Positions 9,662 to 19,243 of a stretch of 64,000 bases of DNA are shown here, piece by piece. A program made the translations under genes and the position numbers. Under the pieces are notes generated by a model. That model was not told the DNA's origin. It made no database searches and saw only the letters and a program-made list of their open reading frames with translations. The stretch comes from Spartobacteria bacterium AMD-G4. Its GTDB lineage: Bacteria; Verrucomicrobiota; Verrucomicrobiia; Chthoniobacterales; Terrimicrobiaceae. Each line of letters opens with the position of its first letter. Positions within the stretch are counted from its first letter, which is position 1. The stretch spans positions 1 through 64,000 of the forward strand of contig NEUK01000061.1 of assembly GCA_002290555.1 (NCBI GenBank), given 5' to 3'.

Positions 9662-10935
9662 GGGTGATTGGGCGTGGCTCCGATGTCGTTCCTTCGCTGA
9701 ACACCTTCAAAGGAAATTTTGTCGGCCGCCTGATAAGCGAGGCCGCGGGCCGATTCGAGAGTGGCGGCTTTTGCTGTGACACCGAGCACGCGCCCTCCGT
9801 TGGTAAGAATTTGATCATCAGCGGCTTTCGTTCCAGCATGGAACACCTCAACGCCATCGAGATTTCCAGCATCAGCAAGACCGCTGATGGCTTTGCCTTT
9901 CTCGTAGGCGCCTGGGTATCCACCCGAGGCAAGGATCACGCAGACGGCCGCTTTCGGATCCCATGACGGGGATTGGCTGCCCAGTGCACCTGCTGCGGTG
10001 GATTCGAGAAGAGGCAGAAGATCGGACTCCAGACGCCGAACCAGCACTTGTGTTTCGGGATCGCCCCAGCGGCAGTTGAATTCCAGAACCTTTGGGCCTG
10101 ATGCGGTGAGCATGAGGCCGGGGAAGAGCATACCGCGGAAGTCGAGCTTGTCTTTCTGGATGCCAGCAATGAAACGATCGAGGATTTCGGAGCGGATGCG
10201 GGCGCGCAGGGCGTCATCTACCGATCCACTGGGGCTGATCGTCCCCATGCCGCCGGTGTTCGGCCCCTGATCTCCGTCGTGGGCTTTTTTGTGGTCGCGG
10301 CAATCGGGGAAAAGAAGATAGGTGGCGCCATCCACAAGAGCATGGATCGAGCATTCGACACCTTCGAGGAATTCCTCGACCACGACTCGGCTTCCAGCGT
10401 CACCAAATGCACGGTCTTCCATGCAGAGGCGCAGGGCGGCATCCGCCTCGGCAAAATTCGCAGCGATGATCACGCCCTTGCCGAGGGCGAGGCCATCGGC
10501 CTTCACCACGAGCGGATATTTTGCGGTGCGGCAATAAACCCTGGCCGCAGCACTGTCCGTGAATTCGCGGTAATCCGCCGTGGGGATTCCGTGGCGGATC
10601 ATGAAATCCTTCGCAAAGGCTTTTGATGACTCGAGGCGAGCGGCGGCAGCGCGGGGGCCGAAAATTTTCAAACCCTCATCTTCAAAGGCATCGACGACAC
10701 CTGCGGCGAGGGCGTCGTCCGGTCCGACGACTGTGAAGTCGATGGCGTTGGCTTTGGCGAAGGCAAGAAGGCTGGAAACATCCTCCGCGCTGATAGAGAC
10801 ATTCTCGCCGATGTTTGCTGTGCCTGCGTTGCCGGGAGCAATGAAGATTTTTTCAACACCAGGCGACTGGCTGAGTTTCCAAGCCAGTGCGTGTTCGCGC
10901 CCCCCCGAACCTATGATGAAGATTCGCTGGCTCAC
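9658..10935 (-). CDS. purD: Phosphoribosylamine-glycine ligase
   Basis: 'RIFIIGSGGREHALAWKLSQSPGVEKIFIAPGNAGT', 'GPNTGGMGTISP', 'EFNCRWGDPETQVLVRRLESDLLPLL'. Probable GTG start at 10935. Confidence 0.95.
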   Translation of the reverse strand: MSQRIFIIGSGGREHALAWKLSQSPGVEKIFIAPGNAGTANIGENVSISAEDVSSLLAFAKANAIDFTVVGPDDALAAGVVDAFEDEGLKIFGPRAAAARLESSKAFAKDFMIRHGIPTADYREFTDSAAARVYCRTAKYPLVVKADGLALGKGVIIAANFAEADAALRLCMEDRAFGDAGSRVVVEEFLEGVECSIHALVDGATYLLFPDCRDHKKAHDGDQGPNTGGMGTISPSGSVDDALRARIRSEILDRFIAGIQKDKLDFRGMLFPGLMLTASGPKVLEFNCRWGDPETQVLVRRLESDLLPLLESTAAGALGSQSPSWDPKAAVCVILASGGYPGAYEKGKAISGLADAGNLDGVEVFHAGTKAADDQILTNGGRVLGVTAKAATLESARGLAYQAADKISFEGVQRRNDIGATPNHP

Positions 10936-11624
10936 GGATTGAGAAGCAGGGTTGTCGTCTGCTGCGGCAGCATTTCGCGGGTGAATCCAAATTTTGAGCC
11001 CTGTGAGAAGCGCACCTCGCCGATGGTCCATCCACGCGCCCCAGTGGGAATGACCAGGCGCGGCCGGAGTTGGGCCACAACTTGGCTGCGGGCCTCAGGC
11101 GAGAGGGCCTCGGGATTAAAGAGCAGGACATCGACCGTTCCGATCTGGGAGATTTGCTCGGTGTCCAGCGGGCGGGTCGGGACTCCGGCGAAGCAGAAGC
11201 GCATGCCATCCATCGTCCAAGTGAAAAAGAGGTTCATACCATCGGATGTCGGCATTTCTGGATTTCTGTAATTCGGAACGCCGAGGATTTTGATTCCGGT
11301 GACATTGTTGACTCCGATTCCCACGCCTCCGCGAAGAACGGAGGGTTGGTCGTCAATGGCGTTGATATTGTTAAAATCGGGACGCTCGGCGGTGATGAGA
11401 ACGGCATCGCCTTTAAGCGGAGCGGGGAGTGTGCGGCCCCCGGTTTTCGCGGCGTAGGGATTTGCCAGAAGAGTCGTGCCGATGGACGAGGTGAAGCGGT
11501 AGCACTGGTTGCCCAACCACTCGATCTGTGTCTCGCGACGAACCGATGGTTGGGTGGGTGTTTCCGGTGTTCCGCATCCGGCAAGAGCCAGTGCGGCTGC
11601 TGCCAGGAGAGCAAGGCGGCGCAT
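10932..11624 (-). CDS. MBL-fold (UlaG-like) lipoprotein with degenerate metal-binding motifs
   Basis: Lipobox 'LALAGCGTP'; overall similarity to UlaG/L-ascorbate lactonase-type MBL proteins, but HxHxDH position reads 'TAERPDFNN'. Confidence 0.65.
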   Translation of the reverse strand: MRRLALLAAAALALAGCGTPETPTQPSVRRETQIEWLGNQCYRFTSSIGTTLLANPYAAKTGGRTLPAPLKGDAVLITAERPDFNNINAIDDQPSVLRGGVGIGVNNVTGIKILGVPNYRNPEMPTSDGMNLFFTWTMDGMRFCFAGVPTRPLDTEQISQIGTVDVLLFNPEALSPEARSQVVAQLRPRLVIPTGARGWTIGEVRFSQGSKFGFTREMLPQQTTTLLLNP

Positions 11625-11626
11625 GC

Positions 11627-13261
11627 TCAGGCGTTGAGTGCGAGTTGCGTGCCGAGATCTCCGATGCGGCTGAGGGTCAGGCCCTGGAGGGCAGGAACCT
11701 CGGATGCCATCATTTTGAAGACCTCCTCGATCGTGTAGACTCCATTTGATCCGCCTGTGGCCTGCACAAGATCACGCAAGACTTCCCAGTCGTCGCGGGC
11801 CTCGCCCGGAGGCTGAATGGCTTGATTGAGGCGTTGGATGCGGCCTTTGATATTAATCATGCTGCCGCGCTTCTCGGCCCAGCCACTGGTCGGGAGAACG
11901 ACGGTTGCACGTCGTGTGGTGGGGTTTGCAAGAATACCGGTGACCACGAGCGCTTCGAGATTTTTGAGGTGCTCTTCGGAAATGCCGCAATCCACGGCAT
12001 CCTCTCCCAGCACGATGAGGCCTGTGATTTGGCCGGAGGCCACGCCTGCCGCGATGGCGGGGAGTTTTCCCGTAGCCAGGCCGAGGAGCTTCGCGCCGAT
12101 GGTGTTGGGGTTTCCATCGTCCGAGATGAGGAATCCGTCTCCCTTCTGCGGGCGGGGCAATACATCGAAATTCTCGATTTTCAGGCCGGCAGCGAGGCGG
12201 CGTGCGAGGAAGAGCTCCTCGTTCGTCATGCGGGCTGAGGCGATAAGGGCGGTTTTGGCTGGATCACGGCCCTTGAGCTGCTCGGCGGCCACTGCGAGGG
12301 CGCGGGTCCAATGGGCAGGCGCTTCCTCGCCTTTCACCACGGGAGCGGTGAGGCGGAAGTCGCTGTTCAGGTAATGGAAATTCAGTCGGTGGCTGTCCGG
12401 CATCCAGCAGGAGTTCACAAAATCGTTCTCACGGGGAGTGATGCGGTGAACGGTGTTCTCACGGCTGGAGATCAGGATATTCGAGCCCATGCCGCAATTC
12501 ACATCGATGCTCTTGGTTTCCTTTAAAAACCAGACACGCATCTTGAAGCGGAAGTCTTTGCTGGTGAGTGCGCCCACGGGGCAAATATCCACTGTGTTCA
12601 GCGAGTAGTTGTTGTCGAGTTTCTTGCCGGGATAAACCGAGAGCGTCGTGTGGCTGCCGCGATTCAGGAAGCCCAGCACATCGTCGTGCGCGATTTCCTT
12701 CATGAAGCGAATGCAGCGTGAGCACATGATGCAGCGCTCGTCGTCGAGAACGATGCGCTCGCCGAGGTCCACGCGCTTGGGCTTTTTCACCTTCTCTTCG
12801 ATGAAACGGGACTCGCCCTTGCCAAATTCGACCGAAAACTCCTGCAAGCGGCATTCGCCCGCTTGATCGCAAATCGGACAGTCGAGCGGGTGGTTAATGA
12901 GCAAAAATTCCATCACACCCTTGCGGCATTCTTCGACGAGCGGCGAGGAGGTGCGAACGCCCATTCCCTCGGCGACTTCCATCGCGCAGCAAATCTCAGG
13001 CTTTGGTCCCCAACCGATCTCGGGCTTGCCATTGGCGTCCAGCACGGGCTGGCGGTCTGGAGTCATCTTCGGGCGGCCGGTCTCCACGAGACACATGCGG
13101 CAGTTGCCCGGCGAGCTGAGTTTGGGGTGGTAGCAGTAGTGCGGAATGAATTTGCCGCTCTGCATGCAGGCCTCGATCACGCGCGTGCCTTTGGAGAATT
13201 GTTTCCATTCCCCATCAATCTGCACGTTGACCATCGTCACTGGTGTTGCCGTTTCGCTCAT
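11627..13261 (-). CDS. nuoG: NADH-quinone oxidoreductase subunit G (NuoG-like)
   Basis: N-terminal 2Fe-2S 'CYHPKLSSPGNCRMCLVE', 'HPLDCPICDQAGECRLQEF', 'DDERCIMCSRCIRF' and molybdopterin-family region. Confidence 0.92.
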   Translation of the reverse strand: MSETATPVTMVNVQIDGEWKQFSKGTRVIEACMQSGKFIPHYCYHPKLSSPGNCRMCLVETGRPKMTPDRQPVLDANGKPEIGWGPKPEICCAMEVAEGMGVRTSSPLVEECRKGVMEFLLINHPLDCPICDQAGECRLQEFSVEFGKGESRFIEEKVKKPKRVDLGERIVLDDERCIMCSRCIRFMKEIAHDDVLGFLNRGSHTTLSVYPGKKLDNNYSLNTVDICPVGALTSKDFRFKMRVWFLKETKSIDVNCGMGSNILISSRENTVHRITPRENDFVNSCWMPDSHRLNFHYLNSDFRLTAPVVKGEEAPAHWTRALAVAAEQLKGRDPAKTALIASARMTNEELFLARRLAAGLKIENFDVLPRPQKGDGFLISDDGNPNTIGAKLLGLATGKLPAIAAGVASGQITGLIVLGEDAVDCGISEEHLKNLEALVVTGILANPTTRRATVVLPTSGWAEKRGSMINIKGRIQRLNQAIQPPGEARDDWEVLRDLVQATGGSNGVYTIEEVFKMMASEVPALQGLTLSRIGDLGTQLALNA

Positions 13262-13367
13262 GTTTGAAAATCCTCTGGAAAAATCCCCGTCACGGGGTGT
13301 TTACAATGGGTCACCTTATCGGAGGATGCCCCTCCTGAAGCAAGCAAAAGAAGGGAGATGACATGGA

Positions 13368-14216
13368 GTGCCAGGCATGACTTTAATCCTCCCCATGGCA
13401 ATGCATCGATGGACCCGCTTGAGCACACAACGGATGGAGGAGGATTGGTATGCGCGACTCTCGCACATCGATCCCGAGCACCTGGTCATGCTCACGCAAG
13501 CCGAATCCAGCGCGCTGAAAATCCAGGTTTTCGGCGACAAGAAAACCGTCGAGCAACTGCTCCGCGACTTCGGAGGGAAAATGACGCAGCTCGCTCCAGA
13601 GGCGTGGATTGAAAGTCAGGCCCGCCCGCCGTTTTCCATTCGGGGGCGTTTGTGGATTCACTCGGATGACGCCACCTTCCGCGCTGCGGCAAACACCGAG
13701 CGCGATATTTTTATTCCTGCCGGCATGGCTTTTGGGACTGGCGACCACGCGACGACGGCCACCTGCCTGCGCCTCCTGTGCGATATCGCTCCCCATCTCC
13801 CCGCTGGCTGGCGGGGACTCGATGCCGGCACTGGAACCGGCATTCTTGCCATCGCGGCGGAAAAACTCGGTGCCTCCGCCGTGGAGGCCTTCGACTTCGA
13901 CCCCGTGTGCATCCGGGTTTCCAAAGAAAATGCCAAGGCCAACCGCAGCCGGAAAATCGCCTTCACCGTTGCCGATGCCCAACGCGTCGGCGCATTTCAG
14001 AAAGCCGATGTCATCCTTGCGAATCTCTATAGCGAACTCCTCATCGCCTCCGCTCCCGGCCTTGCCAAAAAACTCAAACCCGGCGGGCATTTCATCTTCT
14101 CCGGCGTCCTCGTGAGCCAAGCCACCGAAGTCAGCGCCGCCCTCGAAAAATGCGGCCTCGGCACCCCGCGCCTCGTCAAGCGCGGCAAATGGTGCGCCGG
14201 CATCTGCCTGGCTTGA
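13368..14216 (+). CDS. prmA: Ribosomal protein L11 methyltransferase (PrmA-like)
   Basis: 'IPAGMAFGTGDHATTATCLRLL...GWRGLDAGTGTGILAIAAEKLGASAVEAFDFDPVCIRVSKENAKANR'. Precise start uncertain. Confidence 0.88.
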   Translation: MPGMTLILPMAMHRWTRLSTQRMEEDWYARLSHIDPEHLVMLTQAESSALKIQVFGDKKTVEQLLRDFGGKMTQLAPEAWIESQARPPFSIRGRLWIHSDDATFRAAANTERDIFIPAGMAFGTGDHATTATCLRLLCDIAPHLPAGWRGLDAGTGTGILAIAAEKLGASAVEAFDFDPVCIRVSKENAKANRSRKIAFTVADAQRVGAFQKADVILANLYSELLIASAPGLAKKLKPGGHFIFSGVLVSQATEVSAALEKCGLGTPRLVKRGKWCAGICLA

Positions 14217-14237
14217 AGCAGGTGGCCAGCTCTTCCC

Positions 14238-15482
14238 TTATTGTTCATTTCCCTTTCGGGAAATGCCCTCAACCACTCGCTCTGCGATGCGGTCCGGCAC
14301 CTGATTCTTATCCAGATAACTTTTTACGGAGGAGAGCACTGTTTGAATTCGCTCCAAAATCTCCCCGCCGTTTGGAACATCCATCTTTCGAGCAAAGGCG
14401 AGCAAATCCTTATGGGCGGGAGAAGGATTTCCTGACAGTGGCATGGCATGCCCCAAGGTGGGGTTTGGCGAAAATGTGAGGTCGAATGCCGGCGCGAGTT
14501 GCCACGCTCTTCCGTCAAAAAGAAAAGCATGCTGCTTGGAGTGGTCGTCCTGGTTGCAGGAGAGAATATTGAAAGCCATGCGGCCAAAACACTCGGCCAT
14601 TTCCTGGGCATTGCCTGTGAGCCGCAGCACCGCCCTATGCAGGAATTCGTAGTCATGCACCCGGCTGCCAGCGCTCGCATGCGCAAGGCCCCACAACGAA
14701 TGCATGTGCACGGCACCCTCCCAAGTCCGGTCGAAGCGTTTCAGGACCAGATGATCCCTCCCCTCGCGCGAGACCAATTCAAACTCCGACACTCGCAGAC
14801 CGCACTCCCTTGCCATCTCCAAGTAGCTGGCCTCGATTTTCGTTTCATGGTCGATGCGGCCGGCGAATTCCCCTGTGCAGTCAAATTTCACAACACATGC
14901 CACGCTTTTGCCTGCTTTTGCCGGAGAGCGTCGCACGCGAAATGTGCCATCCGGAAACCGCTCGCAGTGAACCTTGGGTTGGGTTCCTCCGGCCGTGCCC
15001 ATCGCGTGGGCCAAAGGATTTGCCCAATCGATTTCCAGGCCCTCCGCCACACTGCGCGCCTCTTTGAACATCTCCTCCAAGCCCTCCACCTCTGCATCGC
15101 CTTCCGGGAGGCTTGGTTTGTAAGCCAGGCAGCCACGCCCTCCCTCGCCGATCTAGGATAGCAACTCCAATGCTCCAGCCTCGCAGCCGGCCTGCACCAC
15201 GCTGCGTCGCGCCACCGCCATTCCAAAGGCATCCGGCAAACTATCCGCGAAAAGACCGAACAAACCGTGAAAGACACGCTCCTGGCCCGCTTCAAAACGC
15301 GGCACAAAAGGCCCTTCGCCCTGCGGCAGAAAAAACGGCGACAACCTCCATCCGGTTTCCAAAAATCCGGCGTCTATCGTAAAACCTATCGCCCCCCGAG
15401 AATTTCTGGCTAGCTGTCCCATGAGCTGTCGATGTCCTTGCGGCCCCGTGTGCCAAACCTCCACCGAATCGATCCGCTTCAT
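14238..15482 (-). pseudogene. hipA: HipA-family serine/threonine kinase toxin interrupted by an in-frame TAG (15155-15153)
   Basis: ORFs 15482..15153 and 15089..14238 share one frame. Continuous translation: '...AGALELLS*IGEGGRGCLAYKPSLPEGDAEVEGLEEMFKEARS...GTAGGTQPKVHCE...FNILSCNQDDHSKQHAFLFDGRAWQLAPAFDLTFSPN'. Starts in an ATGA overlap with the HTH gene. Confidence 0.85.
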
Positions 15483-15775
15483 CGCGCCCTTCTCCTGGAA
15501 GGTTGGACGAACTCCTTCATCGTTGTCGCTTGAAATTCCGGCACCACCCCGGCCGCATCCACGGGATGCCCGAGATAGGTCATCAATCGCGCGAGATTCA
15601 GCACGGAAATATTCCCGCCGGCTTCGAAGCGGCGAATCGTCGCGATCCCCACGCCCGAGCGCTTGGCCAAGTCCGCCTGCCGCACATTCGTTGCCAAGCG
15701 CAATTCCTTGAAGCGCCTCGCAATCGCCTGAAGTTGCTCGGCGGGCGTTTCAAGCAGGGGCTCACTGAAAATCAT
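15479..15775 (-). CDS. hipB: HipB-like XRE-family HTH antitoxin
   Basis: 'LQAIARRFKELRLATNVRQADLAKRSGVGIATIRRFEAGGNISVLNLARLMTYLG' HTH; adjacent and overlapping hipA. Probable start MIFSEPLLE at 15775. Confidence 0.85.
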   Translation of the reverse strand: MIFSEPLLETPAEQLQAIARRFKELRLATNVRQADLAKRSGVGIATIRRFEAGGNISVLNLARLMTYLGHPVDAAGVVPEFQATTMKEFVQPSRRRAR

Positions 15776-16003
15776 ATATAGTCTACTAAAGCGATATAAC
15801 GCATTTAACAAATTATTTATGAGTTTTTATTGAAGGCCTATTGAGGTCCTCATATCTCAAGCGGAGTGCAGTGGTCGGGAATACGCCGGAAGCGATAAAG
15901 GAAACGGAAAAGAATTCAAATCCTCTGCGTGGCGACCTTCACTATGCCATTTCGCAGTGCTGGATTGATTTTTTCAAGGATCGGAAGATGGTAAAGGCCT
16001 ATT

Positions 16004-17380
16004 ATGTTTTTAGACGGACTGAAATTCCTATTCATCTGCATCGAAGTTCTCCTGATTTTCAATCTCCTGATCGTTGTTCACGAGCTGGGACATTTTCTGG
16101 CAGCGCGCTGGCGCGGCCTTGTCGTGGAAAAATTTGCCATCTGGTTTGGAAAGCCGATCTGGAGCAAAACGATTGGCGGTGTGGAATACCGACTGGGCTC
16201 GATCCCCGCAGGAGGTTTTGTGGCCATCCCTCAACTCGCGCCCATGGAGGCCCTCGAGGGCGAATCTGAAAACGGCCGCGACAAGCTGCCGCCGGTCAAG
16301 CCGCTGGATAAAATCATCGTCGCCGCAGCAGGTCCACTTTTCAGTTTCGGCCTCGCCTTTGCCATGGCCTGCATCGTGTGGGTGGTCGGAAAACCCCAGA
16401 GCGAATTCGACACAACGGTCGTCGGATTTGTCAAGGATGGCGGCCCCGCAGCCGTGGCTGGCCTGCGCTCCGGAGATCAGATCATCGCGGTGGATGGCAA
16501 ACCGGTGAAGCACTTCCTGAGCGGCACAGATAGCGTGAAATGGCGCATCGTCCGCAGCGAAGGAGAGACGATTCCTTTCACCGTCCTGCGCGAGGGGCAG
16601 GAAATCACCATCGATTCCAAGTGGTCAAAACCCGAAACCTCCAGCTGGCGCAGACCCGCGCTGCGCGAGGTTCAGATCGGACCACGCATCATGCCCGGCG
16701 TAGGGTTTGTTGTGAAAGGCAGCCTCGCCCAGAAATCAGGATTCCAAGCCGGGGACTTAGTTACCAATATCAACGGCGTTCCCGTTTTCAATTTGAGTGA
16801 GATGGGACCAGTCATCGACGCGAATCGCGGCAAGGAGGTCGCCTTTGGGGTGGAGCGTGGCGGAGAGGATTTAAAACTCAGCATGAAACTCCCCGACGCC
16901 ACACCGGACGCCGCTCCCGTGGATTTCGGCATCGAGTGGGGACGCTCCGTCTTGGTGCACCCCTCGCCGCTCGTGCAGGTGCGGGATGCCGCCACGAGCA
17001 TCTTCCGCATGGTCGGGGCGCTGCTCTCGCCAGCGTCGGATGTAAAAGCCGCCCATTTCAGCGGCCCGGTGGGCATCATGCGTCTTTACTACCAGATTTT
17101 CGAATCGGAGAACGGGTGGCGCATCGCGCTGGCTTTCAGCGTTCTTATCAATGTGAACCTCGCCCTCATGAACCTGCTTCCATTTCCTGTTCTTGATGGT
17201 GGACACATCACTCTCGCGATCATCGAAGCCATCCGCAGGAAGCCAATCAGCATCCGAGTTCTTGAAGTCGTCCAGACAGGCTGCGCCATGCTCCTCATTG
17301 GCTTCATGCTTTATCTTACGTTTTACGATGTGGGCGACATCGTAGCTTCGAAGGCTCCGGTCGCCGAACAGACGAAGTAA
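16004..17380 (+). CDS. rseP: RIP metalloprotease RseP (site-2 protease, M50)
   Basis: 'LLIVVHELGHFLAARWRGLVVEKFAIWFGKPIW', PDZ-like regions, 'NLLPFPVLDGGHI'. Confidence 0.93.
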   Translation: MFLDGLKFLFICIEVLLIFNLLIVVHELGHFLAARWRGLVVEKFAIWFGKPIWSKTIGGVEYRLGSIPAGGFVAIPQLAPMEALEGESENGRDKLPPVKPLDKIIVAAAGPLFSFGLAFAMACIVWVVGKPQSEFDTTVVGFVKDGGPAAVAGLRSGDQIIAVDGKPVKHFLSGTDSVKWRIVRSEGETIPFTVLREGQEITIDSKWSKPETSSWRRPALREVQIGPRIMPGVGFVVKGSLAQKSGFQAGDLVTNINGVPVFNLSEMGPVIDANRGKEVAFGVERGGEDLKLSMKLPDATPDAAPVDFGIEWGRSVLVHPSPLVQVRDAATSIFRMVGALLSPASDVKAAHFSGPVGIMRLYYQIFESENGWRIALAFSVLINVNLALMNLLPFPVLDGGHITLAIIEAIRRKPISIRVLEVVQTGCAMLLIGFMLYLTFYDVGDIVASKAPVAEQTK

Positions 17381-17382
17381 AA

Positions 17383-19140
17383 ATGTCGCTGGTTTTCCGA
17401 AGCCATCCAGGCCGCCGTCCCAGCCGGGAGGTCAAAACCGGCCGCACCGCTATCGGGGGTGAAAATCCCGTCCGCGTCCAGTCGATGCTGACGAGTGATA
17501 CGATGGATACTGCCGCTTGCGTGAGGGAAACACTTGGCCTGGCGCAAGCCGGTTGCGAGATCGTCCGTATCACCGCTCCGACCGTGAAAGATGCGCGCAA
17601 CCTCGAAGCCATTCGCGACACGCTCCGCGCTGCAGGTTGCGAGGTTCCACTGGTCGCAGACATTCATTTCAAGCCAGACGCCGCCCTCGAGGCTGCCAAG
17701 TGGGTGGACAAGGTTCGCATCAATCCCGGCAATTTCGCCGACTCAAAAAAATTCCATATCCGCGAATACACGGACACCGAATACGCGGCGGAAATTTCTC
17801 GTATCCGCGAGCGCTTCGGCCCACTGGTGGCACTCTGCAAGGATCGTGGCGTCTCGATGCGGATCGGCACGAACCACGGCAGCCTGAGCGACCGCATCAT
17901 GAACCGCTTCGGCGACACACCGCTCGGCATGGTCGAAAGCGCGCTGGAGTTCGCACGCATAGCCCGCGAACTCGACTACCACGATTTCGTTTTCTCAATG
18001 AAGGCGTCAAATCCCAAGGTCATGATTCAAGCCTACCGCTTGCTTGTCGCCCGCCTGGACAAACTCGAGCATGACGAAGGCGGGGGCTGGAACTACCCGA
18101 TCCACCTCGGCGTCACCGAAGCGGGGGATGGTGAGGACGGCCGCATCAAAAGCGCTATTGGCATTGGCAGCCTGCTCGCCGACGGCATCGGCGACACGAT
18201 CCGCGTTTCTCTCACGGAGGATTCCGAACACGAAATTCCCGTGGCCCAGGCCTTGGAAAAAATCGCCGCCGCTCGCAAACCCATGCCGACCCTTCCGGCC
18301 TGGCCCTTCGATCCTTTTTCCTACGCGCGCCGCGCAAGCTCGGTCTTGCAAGTCGGGGAATATCAAATCGGCGGCGTGGAACTCGTGCGCGTCGCAGTGG
18401 CTCAGGCCGCCTACGACAAGGTCGCCCACAAAATCGCGGGCCTCGGCGACTACAAACCCGAATTAATCATTGAGAATTGCGCACTCGTTGAAATCGACCC
18501 GTGCGATGCGGCCGCTGTCGCCCGCGTCAACGCATCCCCCGTTCCTCTTTTTGTGACGATCCCGGACTCGTGCGATCTGCCAGTCATCGGCGCCTACAGG
18601 CTTCTGGCCTCCCTCATCGAGGCGCGGCATCCCATCCTGCTCAAAGACACCTTCACACCCGGCACCTCCACCGATTTTGTCGATAATCTCCTAAATGCCG
18701 CCACCAACATCGGCTCCCTTCTCTGCGACGGCATCGGCGATGCCGTGCTCGTGCAAGGCGACGCGGCTCCCGGCCAATCGCTCCGCATAGCCTACAACAC
18801 CCTCCAAGCCGCTGGTGTCCGCATTTTCAAAACCGACTATGTCGCCTGCCCAAGCTGCGGCCGCACCCTTTTCAATCTCCAAGAAACCACCGCGCGAATC
18901 AAAATCGCCACCAACCACCTCAAAGGTGTGAAAATCGCCATCATGGGCTGCATCGTAAACGGCCCCGGCGAAATGGCCGACGCCGACTTCGGCTATGTCG
19001 GCGGCGCCCCCGGCAAAGTCAACCTCTATGTCGGCAAGACACCCGTAAAATTCAACATCCCCCAAACCGAGGCCGTCGATCGCCTCGTAGACCTCATCCG
19101 CGAACACGGACGCTGGGTCGAGCAAACAACGGCGGTCTGA
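17383..19140 (+). CDS. ispG: 4-hydroxy-3-methylbut-2-en-1-yl diphosphate synthase (IspG/GcpE)
   Basis: 'NPVRVQSMLTSDTMDT', 'VPLVADIHFKPDAALEAAKWVDKVRINPGNF', 'YVACPSCGRTLFNLQE', 'IAIMGCIVNGPGEMADADFGYVGG'. Confidence 0.96.
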   Translation: MSLVFRSHPGRRPSREVKTGRTAIGGENPVRVQSMLTSDTMDTAACVRETLGLAQAGCEIVRITAPTVKDARNLEAIRDTLRAAGCEVPLVADIHFKPDAALEAAKWVDKVRINPGNFADSKKFHIREYTDTEYAAEISRIRERFGPLVALCKDRGVSMRIGTNHGSLSDRIMNRFGDTPLGMVESALEFARIARELDYHDFVFSMKASNPKVMIQAYRLLVARLDKLEHDEGGGWNYPIHLGVTEAGDGEDGRIKSAIGIGSLLADGIGDTIRVSLTEDSEHEIPVAQALEKIAAARKPMPTLPAWPFDPFSYARRASSVLQVGEYQIGGVELVRVAVAQAAYDKVAHKIAGLGDYKPELIIENCALVEIDPCDAAAVARVNASPVPLFVTIPDSCDLPVIGAYRLLASLIEARHPILLKDTFTPGTSTDFVDNLLNAATNIGSLLCDGIGDAVLVQGDAAPGQSLRIAYNTLQAAGVRIFKTDYVACPSCGRTLFNLQETTARIKIATNHLKGVKIAIMGCIVNGPGEMADADFGYVGGAPGKVNLYVGKTPVKFNIPQTEAVDRLVDLIREHGRWVEQTTAV

Positions 19141-19243
19141 TCGCGTAGCCTTGAAACCCGAGGCGCCGCGTTTCCAGCAGCACATTCAAAGCTCAGGCCT
19201 CGTCACAAGGTGCAAAGACATGCGAGTGGTGAGCAGACAGGAA

